A stretch of DNA of 46,799 nt from CBFHND01 sp965657085. GTDB taxonomy: Bacteria > Pseudomonadota > Alphaproteobacteria > Rhodobacterales > Rhodobacteraceae. The translations under genes were made by a program, and so were the position numbers. Below, in pieces: positions 17,314 to 25,292 of the stretch (within the stretch, counting starts at the first letter, position 1; each line of letters starts with the position of its first letter). The notes beneath the pieces are model-generated. The model was not told the DNA's origin, did no database searches, and was given only the letters and a program-made list of their open reading frames with translations. The stretch spans positions 1 to 46,799 of the forward strand of contig CBFHND010000025.1 in NCBI GenBank assembly GCA_965657085.1. Direction: 5' to 3'.

Positions 17314-17357
17314 TGTGACATCCCCTGCAGTGATGCGCTTGTGATGCGCGGTTGTAT

Positions 17358-17387
17358 TGGATACGCAGCGAGGTGCCGATTGGTTCA
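17358..17387 (-). promoter_or_regulatory. Candidate ECF sigma-E-type promoter of rpoH2
   Basis: On the minus strand TGAACC (17387-17382) and TATCCA (17363-17358) are separated by 18 bases and lie 44 bases upstream of the rpoH2 ATG. The first element differs at one position from the TGATCC -35 box reported for Rhodobacter RpoE, and the spacer length fits. The -10 match is weak. RpoE control of rpoHII is established in Rhodobacter sphaeroides; its application here is inference. Confidence 0.3.
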
Positions 17388-17404
17388 CTTGCTGGATGAA
17401 AAAA

Positions 17405-17926
17405 ATGTTGCCCTCATTGTCTTTCGTTCTAGGCGGCGCGGCTTCGGGCAAGTCGATCTTTGCGGAAAACCTGATTGTTAATAGCGGGTTAAAACCGGTC
17501 TACGTTGCCACGGCCCGCATTTGGGACGACGAGATAAAAAAACGTGTGGACGTTCACAAAGATCGCAGAAGCGATGCATGGACCACCATCGAAGCGACAC
17601 ATGACCTTGCCCCGGCGCTGCGCGACCTTGGACCGGACAGCGCCGTTCTGATCGACTGCGCGACCATGTGGCTGACCAATCACCTCATGGACCGGTCTGA
17701 GCTGAGCGACGCGCAGGCCGCGTTGGTGGACGCGTTGGATCACAGTGCGGCACACATCGTAATCGTGTCGAACGAACTGGGTCAGGGCATCGTGCCTGCC
17801 GACCCCGAAAGCCGCGCCTTTCGCGAGGCGCAAGGGCGGCTCAATATCGCACTGGCGCAACAGGCCGATCTGGTGGTGCAGGTGGTGGTGGGCTTGCCCA
17901 ATGTTCTGAAAGGATCGCTGCCATGA
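17405..17926 (+). CDS. cobU: Adenosylcobinamide kinase / cobinamide-phosphate guanylyltransferase
   Basis: A 173-residue enzyme of cobalamin nucleotide-loop assembly (CobU/CobP). The P-loop is LGGAASGKS at residues about 9-17. Further family features are YVATARIWDDEI, VLIDCATMWLTN and the C-terminal VGLPNVLK. It phosphorylates adenosylcobinamide and transfers GMP to it. The ATG at 17405 is used; an ATG three codons upstream (17396) is possible. Its stop overlaps the following phosphatase gene by four bases. No cobalamin riboswitch was recognised in the short gap to rpoH2. Confidence 0.92.
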   Translation: MLPSLSFVLGGAASGKSIFAENLIVNSGLKPVYVATARIWDDEIKKRVDVHKDRRSDAWTTIEATHDLAPALRDLGPDSAVLIDCATMWLTNHLMDRSELSDAQAALVDALDHSAAHIVIVSNELGQGIVPADPESRAFREAQGRLNIALAQQADLVVQVVVGLPNVLKGSLP

Positions 17927-18501
17927 CACATTGGCACTGGGTCCGGCACGGTCCGACCCACCAGAAAACCTTTGTCGGATGGCGCGACGTGCCGGCGGAC
18001 CTGTCGGATGCGGCTTTGATCGCACGGGTGCATGACCATCTGCCGCAGGACGCGCTGGTTGTGTCGTCGGACCTGCTGCGCGCCCATGCCACCGCGGATG
18101 CCGTTCAGGGCGCGCGCACCCGCCTGCCCTCTGACCCACTGCTGCGTGAATTTCATTTCGGCGCGTGGGATGGCTGGCACTTTTCCAAGGTGGCGGATGT
18201 CGCCCCGGACCAGAGCCGCGCCTATTGGGAAACGCCCGGCGATGTCGCCCCACCCGGCGGCGAAAGCTGGAACATGGCGGCGGCGCGCGTAGCGACGGCG
18301 GTGCGGCGCATTTCGGCGCAGAACCCGAACCGCCATATCATCGCCGTGGCGCATATCGGCGTGATCCTGACCCAGGTGCAAGCCGCGCGCGGCTGGACGC
18401 CACAACAGGCCATCGCACACAAGATCGACAACCTGTCGGTCACCCACATCGACTGGTCCCATCCCTCCGACAAGGTGCGGTTGCTCAATCACCTTCCGTG
18501 A
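17923..18501 (+). CDS. cobC: Histidine phosphatase, probable alpha-ribazole phosphatase
   Basis: A 192-residue member of the phosphoglycerate-mutase-like histidine phosphatase superfamily. The catalytic RHG motif is at residues 8-10 (HWVRHGPTH), the acid region is LREFHFGAWDG near 78, and the second His is in VAHIGVIL near 146. The four-base overlap with cobU supports a role as CobC, which removes the phosphate of alpha-ribazole phosphate or cobalamin phosphate. The role comes from context; the superfamily is certain. Confidence 0.72.
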   Translation: MTHWHWVRHGPTHQKTFVGWRDVPADLSDAALIARVHDHLPQDALVVSSDLLRAHATADAVQGARTRLPSDPLLREFHFGAWDGWHFSKVADVAPDQSRAYWETPGDVAPPGGESWNMAAARVATAVRRISAQNPNRHIIAVAHIGVILTQVQAARGWTPQQAIAHKIDNLSVTHIDWSHPSDKVRLLNHLP

Positions 18502-18503
18502 TG

Positions 18504-18537
18504 GCCCAGCACACAAATCGGCGTTTGTGCGCTGGGT
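18504..18537 (+). terminator. Terminator-like hairpin after cobC
   Basis: Starting two bases after the cobC stop, 18504-18517 pairs with 18524-18537 (14 positions, one A-C mismatch and one G-U pair, 6-base loop). No T-run follows, so it may act as an mRNA-stabilising 3' stem or a factor-dependent terminator. It separates the cobalamin pair from the GST gene. Confidence 0.45.
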
Positions 18538-18561
18538 CAGCGCCGCTTTAGGCTTGCGCCC

Positions 18562-19236
18562 ATGACCTATGACCTTTTTATCGGTGATCGCACCTTCTCC
18601 AGCTGGTCCATGCGTGGCTGGCTCATGCTGGAAAAATTCAACCTTCCGTTTGATACTCACATGATCGGCCTCTACGGCGGCACGATGGCCAAGGATATGG
18701 CCGCCCTTGCGCCTGCACGGCTGGTGCCTGCACTGCGGCTGCCGGATGGCACGGTGGTTGGGGAAAGCATGGCGATGGCCGAAACGCTGGCCGAACGACA
18801 CCCCGAGGCGGGCCTTTGGCCCGAAGACGCCGCCGCCCGCGCCACAGCACGGATGCTCTGTGCGGAAATGGCATCAGGGTTTTCAGCCTTGCGCGGTGAT
18901 TGCCCGATGCAGCTGCAATTTGTGAATGTGGGCTTTGCCCCCTCGGACGCCGTCCGCGCCGATCTGGACAGGCTGGAGGTCTTGTGGGCCCATGCGCGCC
19001 GATTTGCGGGCGATGGCCCGTGGCTTTTCGGGGCCTATTCGCTGGCCGATGTGTTCTATGCCCCGGTCTGCGCGCGGATCGTCGGGTACGAATTGCCCGT
19101 ATCAGAGGCCGCCCGCGCCTATTGCGCGACAACGCTGAGCGATCCCGCCTTTCAGGCATGGCGCGCCGAAGGGTTGAAAACCACATACGATCCTTTTCCC
19201 TATGACTTGGGGTTGGCCACCCGCCCTTGGCCCTGA
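18562..19236 (+). CDS. Glutathione S-transferase family protein
   Basis: A 224-residue GST with an N-terminal thioredoxin-like domain (about 1-80) and an all-helical C-terminal domain. FSSWSMRGW (residues 12-20) contains the serine at the usual glutathione-activating position of zeta/YfcF-like GSTs, followed by a PALRLPDG cis-Pro loop and GESMAMAETL, which binds the gamma-glutamyl group. The substrate is unknown. It probably has its own promoter, since a hairpin precedes it. Confidence 0.85.
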   Translation: MTYDLFIGDRTFSSWSMRGWLMLEKFNLPFDTHMIGLYGGTMAKDMAALAPARLVPALRLPDGTVVGESMAMAETLAERHPEAGLWPEDAAARATARMLCAEMASGFSALRGDCPMQLQFVNVGFAPSDAVRADLDRLEVLWAHARRFAGDGPWLFGAYSLADVFYAPVCARIVGYELPVSEAARAYCATTLSDPAFQAWRAEGLKTTYDPFPYDLGLATRPWP

Positions 19237-19249
19237 AGCAGGTACGGCG

Positions 19250-19279
19250 TTAACCAATCGTAAACGCGCAGCCTATAGC
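19250..19279 (+). promoter_or_regulatory. Candidate CtrA box and promoter for comM
   Basis: TTAA-N7-TAAA at 19250-19264, part of GTTAAC-N5-GTAAAC, resembles the CtrA consensus TTAA-N7-TTAA with one mismatch. TATAGC at 19274-19279 could be the -10 element. The box ends 47 bases before the comM ATG. A third TTAAC half-site lies at 19282-19286. CtrA controls competence-type genes and gene transfer agents in several Rhodobacterales, which fits comM as a target. Confidence 0.5.
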
Positions 19280-19311
19280 CATTAACCATCATTGATGGGG
19301 TTGGAGGTCGC

Positions 19312-20826
19312 ATGGTTGCGCGCGCCTATACAGTTGCGTTTCAGGGTGTCGAGGCCCGCGAAGTCGAGGTGCAATGCGCCATCTCGGCAGGGTTGCCAGC
19401 CTTTTCCATTGTCGGCCTGCCCGACAAGGCTGTGTCGGAAGCCCGCGACCGGGTGCGCGCCGCGATGAACGCCATGTCTATTGCGCTGCCATCCCGACGT
19501 ATCACCATCAACCTGTCGCCAGCCGATCTGCCGAAAGAAGGCTCGCACTTTGACTTGCCCATCGCACTTGCCTTGCTCGCGGCGCTGGACATCGTGCCCA
19601 AGGATGCCACCGAAGGCACCGTCGCATTGGGCGAATTGTCCCTGGACGGCGCATTGATGCCGGTGGTGGGCGCCCTGCCCGCAGCCATGGCTGCGGCTGA
19701 ATCCAGTCGCGGATTGCTGTGCCCTGCCGCGTCCGGTGCCGAAGCCGCGTGGGTCGGGTCCGCACAGGTTATTGCGGCGGCGAACCTTGGTGACGCCGTG
19801 CGCCATTTCACCGGGCAAACGCCGATCGAACCCGCTGCACCGGGCGAAGTCGTTCTGGACGCGACTGCCCGCGATCTGCGCGATGTCAAAGGTCAGGAAC
19901 GGGCCAAGCGCGGGCTTGAGATTGCAGCCGCAGGACGCCATCACCTGATGTACGTGGGCCCACCCGGATCGGGAAAATCCATGCTTGCCGCGCGGTTGCC
20001 CGGCATCCTGCCACCGCTTACCGCCACCGAAGCGCTGGAAACTTCGATGATCCATTCGCTGTCGGGCCTACTGGACGAAGGCGGCATTTCCCGCGCGCGG
20101 CCGTTTCGCGAACCCCATCACACGGCCTCGATGGCCGCGATCATCGGCGGTGGACGCGGGGCGAAACCGGGCGAGGTGTCACTGGCGCACAATGGCGTGC
20201 TCTTCATGGACGAGTTTCCGGAGTTTCCACGCACCGTGCTGGAAACGCTGCGCCAACCCATTGAAACAGGCGAGGTGATCGTGGCACGCGCCAACGCGCA
20301 TGTGAAATACCCGTGCAAGTTCATGCTGGTGGCCGCGGCCAACCCTTGCAAATGCGGCCATCTGACCGACGCGTCACGGGCGTGCAGCCGTGCGCCCAAT
20401 TGCGGCGAAGACTATATGGGGCGCATTTCCGGCCCGTTGATGGACCGGTTCGACTTGCGCGTGGATGTGCCGCCTGTGTTGTTCTCCGATCTGGATTTAC
20501 CCAGCAGCGGCGACACCTCTGCCACGGTTGCCGCGCGTGTTGCCGCCGCGCGGGACATACAGGCCCAGCGCTTTGCTGAGCATCCCTCGATGCGGTCGAA
20601 CGCGGATGCCTCGGGGCAAGTGTTGGAAGACATCGCCACGCCGGATGCCGAAGGGCGCGCGTTGCTCACGCGGGTGGCCGACCGCTTTGCACTGTCGGCG
20701 CGCGGATATCACCGGGTGCTGCGCGTCGCACGCACATTGGCGGATCTGGATGGATCAGACACCGTGCGGCTTCCGCATGTGGCTGAAGCGGTCAGCTTTC
20801 GCTTGGCGCATCCCACCGACGCGTGA
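19312..20826 (+). CDS. comM: ComM/YifB Mg-chelatase-like AAA+ ATPase
   Basis: A 504-residue protein. An N-terminal Lon-protease-S5-like domain (about 1-165, with VVGLPDKAVSEARDRV) is followed by the AAA+ module, Walker A GPPGSGKS (Lys222) and Walker B VLFMDEFPEF. A cysteine cluster CKCGH...C...C near 345 and a C-terminal helical domain complete the YifB architecture. ComM is a hexameric helicase that extends branch migration in natural transformation. GGAGG stands about five bases before the ATG. Its last 35 bases overlap the oppositely oriented hydrolase gene. Confidence 0.95.
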   Translation: MVARAYTVAFQGVEAREVEVQCAISAGLPAFSIVGLPDKAVSEARDRVRAAMNAMSIALPSRRITINLSPADLPKEGSHFDLPIALALLAALDIVPKDATEGTVALGELSLDGALMPVVGALPAAMAAAESSRGLLCPAASGAEAAWVGSAQVIAAANLGDAVRHFTGQTPIEPAAPGEVVLDATARDLRDVKGQERAKRGLEIAAAGRHHLMYVGPPGSGKSMLAARLPGILPPLTATEALETSMIHSLSGLLDEGGISRARPFREPHHTASMAAIIGGGRGAKPGEVSLAHNGVLFMDEFPEFPRTVLETLRQPIETGEVIVARANAHVKYPCKFMLVAAANPCKCGHLTDASRACSRAPNCGEDYMGRISGPLMDRFDLRVDVPPVLFSDLDLPSSGDTSATVAARVAAARDIQAQRFAEHPSMRSNADASGQVLEDIATPDAEGRALLTRVADRFALSARGYHRVLRVARTLADLDGSDTVRLPHVAEAVSFRLAHPTDA

Positions 20827-21706
20827 TCCATGCCGCCAAAGTGTCGAGGGTGGCGCGGGCCTCAGGCAGGGTGTTGTGGAAAATGGGCCAGACGTGCGGC
20901 AAGTCACGCTCGACATGCAATTGCACGGGCACATTCTGCGCGGTCAAGCGGGCGGCGAGCCGGCGGGTGTCATCCAAGAGGATTTCCGTGTCGCCCACCG
21001 TCAGCCAAAGATCGGGTGCGCCGGTGAAATCCGCGAACAGCGGACTGACGTCCGGTGCCGCAGGATCGCGTCCGGCCAGATACATACCGGCCATTTCAGC
21101 GGCCCGGCGCGCTGGCAGAACCACGTCGGCGCGGGCATTGGACTGAAAGCTTGCCCCGGAAAAGGTCATGTCCGTCAGCGGTGAAAAAGCGAATACCCCG
21201 GCAGGCGTTTCAACGCCTTCGGACAAAAGCCGCGCCAGAAGTGCCAGCACCAAACCGCCACCGGCGCTGTCGCCCCCCATGACGATCCGGTTCGGCGAAA
21301 TGCCCTGCGACAGGCAGTCTTGATAACAAGCCCATGCCTGATCCAGCGCTGCGGGGGCAGAGTGTTCAGGCGCCAAAGGATAGCGCGGCAGGATCGCCTT
21401 GCCGCCTGCGCGTTTGGCGAGGCTGGCCAGCATGGCGCTGTGGGTGTCGGGGCTGCCGAACACGTAACCGCCGCCGTGCAAATAAAGGATCACCTTTTCA
21501 GGGTCCGCACCGGTCGGCGTGACATGCAATGCCTCGTCCGATCCGCATGGGCACCAGGTCATGTTCGTGCCGCGTGGGCCGTGGAACAACAGGCGCGCCT
21601 TGCGTTCGAAGCTGCGGCGCAGGTCCGAAGGCTCTTTGGCGCGGTCAAGATGGGTCTTTTCGGTAAGCCGCAGATAGGGGTTCAACACCCGCGCCTGCCA
21701 GCTCAT
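20792..21706 (-). CDS. Alpha/beta hydrolase, hormone-sensitive-lipase family
   Basis: A 304-residue esterase/lipase-like enzyme. The oxyanion motif HGGG is near residue 78, the nucleophile elbow GDSAGGG near 146, the acid is probably in VGDTEILLDD, and the His is in LPHVWP near 270. There is no signal peptide, so it is cytoplasmic; the natural ester is unknown. The start overlaps the gshB stop by four bases (ATGA), making it the last gene of the rsmI-yraN-gshB group. Its 3' end overlaps comM by 35 bases in the convergent orientation. Confidence 0.88.
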   Translation of the reverse strand: MSWQARVLNPYLRLTEKTHLDRAKEPSDLRRSFERKARLLFHGPRGTNMTWCPCGSDEALHVTPTGADPEKVILYLHGGGYVFGSPDTHSAMLASLAKRAGGKAILPRYPLAPEHSAPAALDQAWACYQDCLSQGISPNRIVMGGDSAGGGLVLALLARLLSEGVETPAGVFAFSPLTDMTFSGASFQSNARADVVLPARRAAEMAGMYLAGRDPAAPDVSPLFADFTGAPDLWLTVGDTEILLDDTRRLAARLTAQNVPVQLHVERDLPHVWPIFHNTLPEARATLDTLAAWITRRWDAPSES

Positions 21707-22638
21707 GCCAATTTGCCTTCGATGGCGGTCCAGATCTTTTCGGCGATGTTCACACCGTCAAAGCGTTCGAGTTCCTGAATGCCGGTGGGCGAGGTCACGT
21801 TGATTTCCGTCAGGTATGCGCCAATCACGTCAATGCCCACGAACACCTGCCCTTTTTCGCGCAACAAGGGGCCGATAGCGGCGCAGATTTCCATGTCGCG
21901 GTCGCTGAGACCGATCTTTTCAGGGCGGCCACCAACGTGCATGTTCGACCGCGTTTCACCTGCGGCAGGCACGCGGTTGATCGCACCCACGGGTTCACCA
22001 TCGACGAGAATGACGCGCTTGTCGCCTTTGCTGACATCCGGCAGGAATTTTTGCACGATCAGGGGTTCGCGGCTGAACCCGGTGAAGAGTTCATGCAGGC
22101 TGCTGAGGTTGCGGTCGTTTGTGTCAAGCCGGAAGACCCCGGCGCCGCCGTTGCCATAGAGCGGCTTCAGAATGATATCGCCATGCTTGGCCTTGAACGC
22201 CTTGATGGTGTCAAGATCACGGGCAATCGCGGTGGGCGGCGTCAGGTCAGGGAAATCCAGCACCAGCAGTTTTTCGGGATAGTTGCGCACCCAGAACGGG
22301 TCATTCACGACAAGCGCCTGCCCTTTCAGGCGGTCAAGCAGATGGGTCGAGGTGATGTAGTGCATGTCGAAGGGCGGGTCCTGCCGCAGCCAGACGACAT
22401 CGAAATCGGCAAGATCGACCTCGCGGCGGGGACCGAGTGCGGCGTGATCGCCCTGCACGCGCTGTACGGTGAAATCGTGGCCCTGTGCAGTGATGCGCCC
22501 TTCCTGGTAGGCAAGGTGATCGGGCGTATAGAAAAACAGGCTGTGGCCTCTGGCCTGCGCCTCTTCGGCAAGCCGAAAGCTGCTGTCCGCGTCGATGTTC
22601 ACGTCCCCGATCGGGTCCATCTGAAAGGCGATCTTCAT
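21703..22638 (-). CDS. gshB: Glutathione synthetase
   Basis: A 311-residue ATP-grasp ligase that joins gamma-glutamylcysteine and glycine. The N-terminus MKIAFQMDPIGDVNID is typical. ATP-grasp signatures include LKPLYGNGGAGVF and the C-terminal INVTSPTGIQEL, which carries Mg and substrate residues. GGATGG precedes the ATG. It is preceded by yraN (61-base gap) and coupled to the hydrolase gene. Glutathione would feed the GST encoded at 18562-19236. Confidence 0.97.
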   Translation of the reverse strand: MKIAFQMDPIGDVNIDADSSFRLAEEAQARGHSLFFYTPDHLAYQEGRITAQGHDFTVQRVQGDHAALGPRREVDLADFDVVWLRQDPPFDMHYITSTHLLDRLKGQALVVNDPFWVRNYPEKLLVLDFPDLTPPTAIARDLDTIKAFKAKHGDIILKPLYGNGGAGVFRLDTNDRNLSSLHELFTGFSREPLIVQKFLPDVSKGDKRVILVDGEPVGAINRVPAAGETRSNMHVGGRPEKIGLSDRDMEICAAIGPLLREKGQVFVGIDVIGAYLTEINVTSPTGIQELERFDGVNIAEKIWTAIEGKLA

Positions 22639-22699
22639 TTCGAGCCATCCTGTTCTGTCTGGCTCATAAATGGATCAGTGCACGGCGCGGTGCAATGGG

Positions 22700-23137
22700 T
22701 CAGTCCATGCCAAAGGCGTTTTCGATAATCCGTGTCTCGCCATGGCCATTCACCAGCGCCACGTCGAAACGGACCTCTGTCAGGCTGCCCCTTGGCATCT
22801 GGTCGAGGTATTCCGCCGCCGAAGTGTAAATCCGATTCATCTGGGTGCGGGACAGGCGCGCCGCCGCGCAATCAAAACTGCGGCTGCGCTTGACCTCGAC
22901 AAAGATGAGACCATCACCATCACGAAAAACCAGATCGATTTCGCCACCTCGCCCGCGCCAGCGGGCCGAATGCTGGTTGAACCCACGCCGTTCATAGTCG
23001 GACGCCACCTGTGCCTCGGCTGCGGCGCCACCATGATAGGCCATCGCCCCGCGGCTGCGCCGGTTGTCCGATTGAGCCGTGGCAGGGGAAACAGGCGTTG
23101 CATCGCGCGTCGAGAAATCAAAAGCCAACTGCGTCAT
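22700..23137 (-). CDS. yraN: YraN family (UPF0102) endonuclease-like protein
   Basis: A 145-residue protein with the YraN core: GGAAAEAQVASDYERRGF near residue 36, then GGEIDLVFRDGDGLIFVEVK, a PD-(D/E)XK nuclease-like motif (ExD...ExK). The N-terminal ~30 residues are a non-conserved extension. Its cellular role is unsettled. It starts three bases after the rsmI stop, the usual rsmI-yraN neighbourhood. Confidence 0.9.
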   Translation of the reverse strand: MTQLAFDFSTRDATPVSPATAQSDNRRSRGAMAYHGGAAAEAQVASDYERRGFNQHSARWRGRGGEIDLVFRDGDGLIFVEVKRSRSFDCAAARLSRTQMNRIYTSAAEYLDQMPRGSLTEVRFDVALVNGHGETRIIENAFGMD

Positions 23138-23140
23138 GAA

Positions 23141-24013
23141 TCACCCTGTTTCGTTTGCGTCCCCTTTGCCCAGCGCAAGAGCCGCCTGATAAACCTTGCG
23201 GCGTGGTATGTCGTGTGCGGCCGACACCGCATCCACCGCGTCGCGCATGGACATATCATTCAAAGCCGCTTTGAGTTCGGATTCAAAATCAATTTCCTTA
23301 ATTTTCACTGAACGCCTGTCGATCAGAACGACAATTTCGCCTTTCACCTTGGCATCGGCATAGGCCTCGGCCAGTTCTGCCAGGGAACCGCGGCGCACTT
23401 CCTCAAACTTCTTGGTCAGTTCGCGGCAGACCGCGGCCTGCCTGTCCCCGCCCAGCACATCGCGGGCATCCTGCAACAGTGCGCCCAGCCGTTTGGGCGA
23501 TTCGTAAAAGACCAGCGTGGCTTGGACATCCGCCACCTCTTCCAGCGCGCGCCGGCGCGCGGACTTCGCGTTTTGCAGAAAACCGCCGAAATGGAACGCA
23601 TCTGTCGGCAATCCGCCGATGGCCAGCGCCGTCGTCACCGCCGATGGTCCCGGAGCGCTGGTCACCGGCACGCCCAGTTCCGCCGCGGCTTGCGCCAGTT
23701 CGAATCCCGGATCGGCAATCAACGGCATTCCGGCCTCCGACGCATAGGCCACGGATGCGCCGCCTTGCGCCAGCCGGGCCAGTTCCGGCCCCACATTTTG
23801 CCCACTGTGGTCGTGCAATGCGCGGATGCGCCGCCCTGCAAGAGGCACGCCGTGGATCTCCATCAAACGGCGCAGGCTGCGGGTGTCTTCGGCGGCCAGA
23901 ACATCGGCAGAGGCCAAAACATCCAGTGCGCGCAACGTGATGTCACGCGCGGTGCCGATGGGGACACCCACCAGATAAATCCCCGCGGCAAGGGGAACCT
24001 TTTGGAAATTCAA
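23141..24013 (-). CDS. rsmI: 16S rRNA (cytidine(1402)-2'-O)-methyltransferase RsmI
   Basis: A 290-residue tetrapyrrole-methylase-fold enzyme that 2'-O-methylates C1402 in the ribosomal decoding centre using SAM. Recognisable segments are YLVGVPIGTARDITLRAL, LAAEDTRSLRRL, SEAGMPLIADPG and the C-terminal PRRKVYQAAL. The start appears to be TTG at 24013 (MNFQKVPLAAG), because no ATG gives the family N-terminus. It is divergent from the LpoA-like gene, with 86 bases between, an arrangement known from many proteobacteria. Confidence 0.95.
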   Translation of the reverse strand: MNFQKVPLAAGIYLVGVPIGTARDITLRALDVLASADVLAAEDTRSLRRLMEIHGVPLAGRRIRALHDHSGQNVGPELARLAQGGASVAYASEAGMPLIADPGFELAQAAAELGVPVTSAPGPSAVTTALAIGGLPTDAFHFGGFLQNAKSARRRALEEVADVQATLVFYESPKRLGALLQDARDVLGGDRQAAVCRELTKKFEEVRRGSLAELAEAYADAKVKGEIVVLIDRRSVKIKEIDFESELKAALNDMSMRDAVDAVSAAHDIPRRKVYQAALALGKGDANETG

Positions 24014-24099
24014 CGCTGGACCCGCCTTTCGTGACGTTTATTATCTCGCCAAAACGGGCAGCCCACAACGGGCGCCCGGTTCCAGGGAGTAGTTTATCC

Positions 24100-25287
24100 A
24101 TGTTCGCGTTTTTCAATTCCGCCCGCAAGGTGGCGCATATGCTGGTCTTGTCCTTGACCGCGATGGCGCTGGCGGCCTGTGACCCTGCTGCCCTCGGCAA
24201 TCTGACCGGCGGGTCTGGCGGCGGATCGATTGATGCGTCCAAACCTGTGCCTGTTGCATTGCTGGTGCCGCGCGGGTCCGGGGCAGCGACGGATGACCTT
24301 TTGGCCAACAGCCTCGAGAATGCAGCACGCCTCGCAATGCGGGACCTGCAGGGGGTTCAGATCGATCTGCGTGTCTACAGCACTGCAGGCAATGCCCAGA
24401 CGGCGGCAACCCAAGCGACACAAGCGGTCAGCGAGGGTGCCAAGATCATCATCGGCCCGCTTTATGCAGAGGCGGCGAATGCGGCGGGCGTTGCCGTGGC
24501 GGGTGCAGGCGTGAACGTGCTTACGTTCTCGAACAACCCAACGATCGCCGGCGGCAACGTTTTTGTGCTGGGTCCGACTTTTGACAACACCGCCAACCGT
24601 CTGGTCGGCTATGCTAGGACGCAAGGCAAGGACCGCATCGTGATCGTCCATTCGCAGGATGTCGCGGGCCAACTGGGGCGCAATGCCATTCAAAACGCGA
24701 TCACCACCTCGCGGGCAACGCTGGTGGGCGCCGTCGATTACCCCCTGTCACAACAGGGCGTGGTGGCCGCGATCCCACGGATCAAAACGACCGTCACATC
24801 GGGCGGTGCGAACGCCGTTTTCATGACATCGTCCACAGCATCGGCCCTGCCCATTTTGACCCAGCTTTTGCCAGAGGCCGGCGTTCAACCCACGGTCACC
24901 CAATACATCGGCCTGACGCGTTGGGACATTCCGGCCCCCACACTGGCGCTGCCCGGGGTACAGGGGGGCTGGTTCGCGCTGCCTGATCCTGCGCGGACCG
25001 CTGCCTTCCGCAGCAAGTATGAAGCGGCCTATGGCAAGGCTCCGCATCCCATTGCCGGACTTGGCTTTGATGGCATCGCGGCTATTGGTGCTCTGGTGGC
25101 CCAGGATCGAGGTGGCTTGAACGCTGCGGCATTGACCCAGGGTGCAGGGTTCCAAGGAGCCACTGGCATCTTCCGCCTGCGCCCCGATGGGGCCAACGAA
25201 CGCGGTCTTGCAGTGGCAACCATCCGCGACCAGCAAGTCGTCGTTATTGACGCGGCACCCCAGTCATTTGGCGGTGCCGGATTCTAA
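24100..25287 (+). CDS. Penicillin-binding protein activator, LpoA/YraM-like lipoprotein
   Basis: A 395-residue lipoprotein. The signal sequence (residues 1-26) ends in the lipobox LAAC (ALAACDPA). The rest is a periplasmic-binding-protein-like domain (about 45-390) of the type found in LpoA C-terminal domains and amino-acid-binding proteins. In gammaproteobacteria LpoA activates PBP1A from the outer membrane; the shorter alphaproteobacterial form lacks the TPR-rich N-terminal half, so the function is inferred. Its position next to rsmI and yraN supports the assignment. Its stop lies five bases before the glnD start. Confidence 0.8.
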   Translation: MFAFFNSARKVAHMLVLSLTAMALAACDPAALGNLTGGSGGGSIDASKPVPVALLVPRGSGAATDDLLANSLENAARLAMRDLQGVQIDLRVYSTAGNAQTAATQATQAVSEGAKIIIGPLYAEAANAAGVAVAGAGVNVLTFSNNPTIAGGNVFVLGPTFDNTANRLVGYARTQGKDRIVIVHSQDVAGQLGRNAIQNAITTSRATLVGAVDYPLSQQGVVAAIPRIKTTVTSGGANAVFMTSSTASALPILTQLLPEAGVQPTVTQYIGLTRWDIPAPTLALPGVQGGWFALPDPARTAAFRSKYEAAYGKAPHPIAGLGFDGIAAIGALVAQDRGGLNAAALTQGAGFQGATGIFRLRPDGANERGLAVATIRDQQVVVIDAAPQSFGGAGF

Positions 25288-25292
25288 CGCAG

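Noticed and set aside
17314..17404. Possible cobalamin riboswitch before cobU
   Set aside because: Only 91 bases are available and no B12-box-like sequence is visible; the gap is better explained by the divergent rpoH2 promoter.
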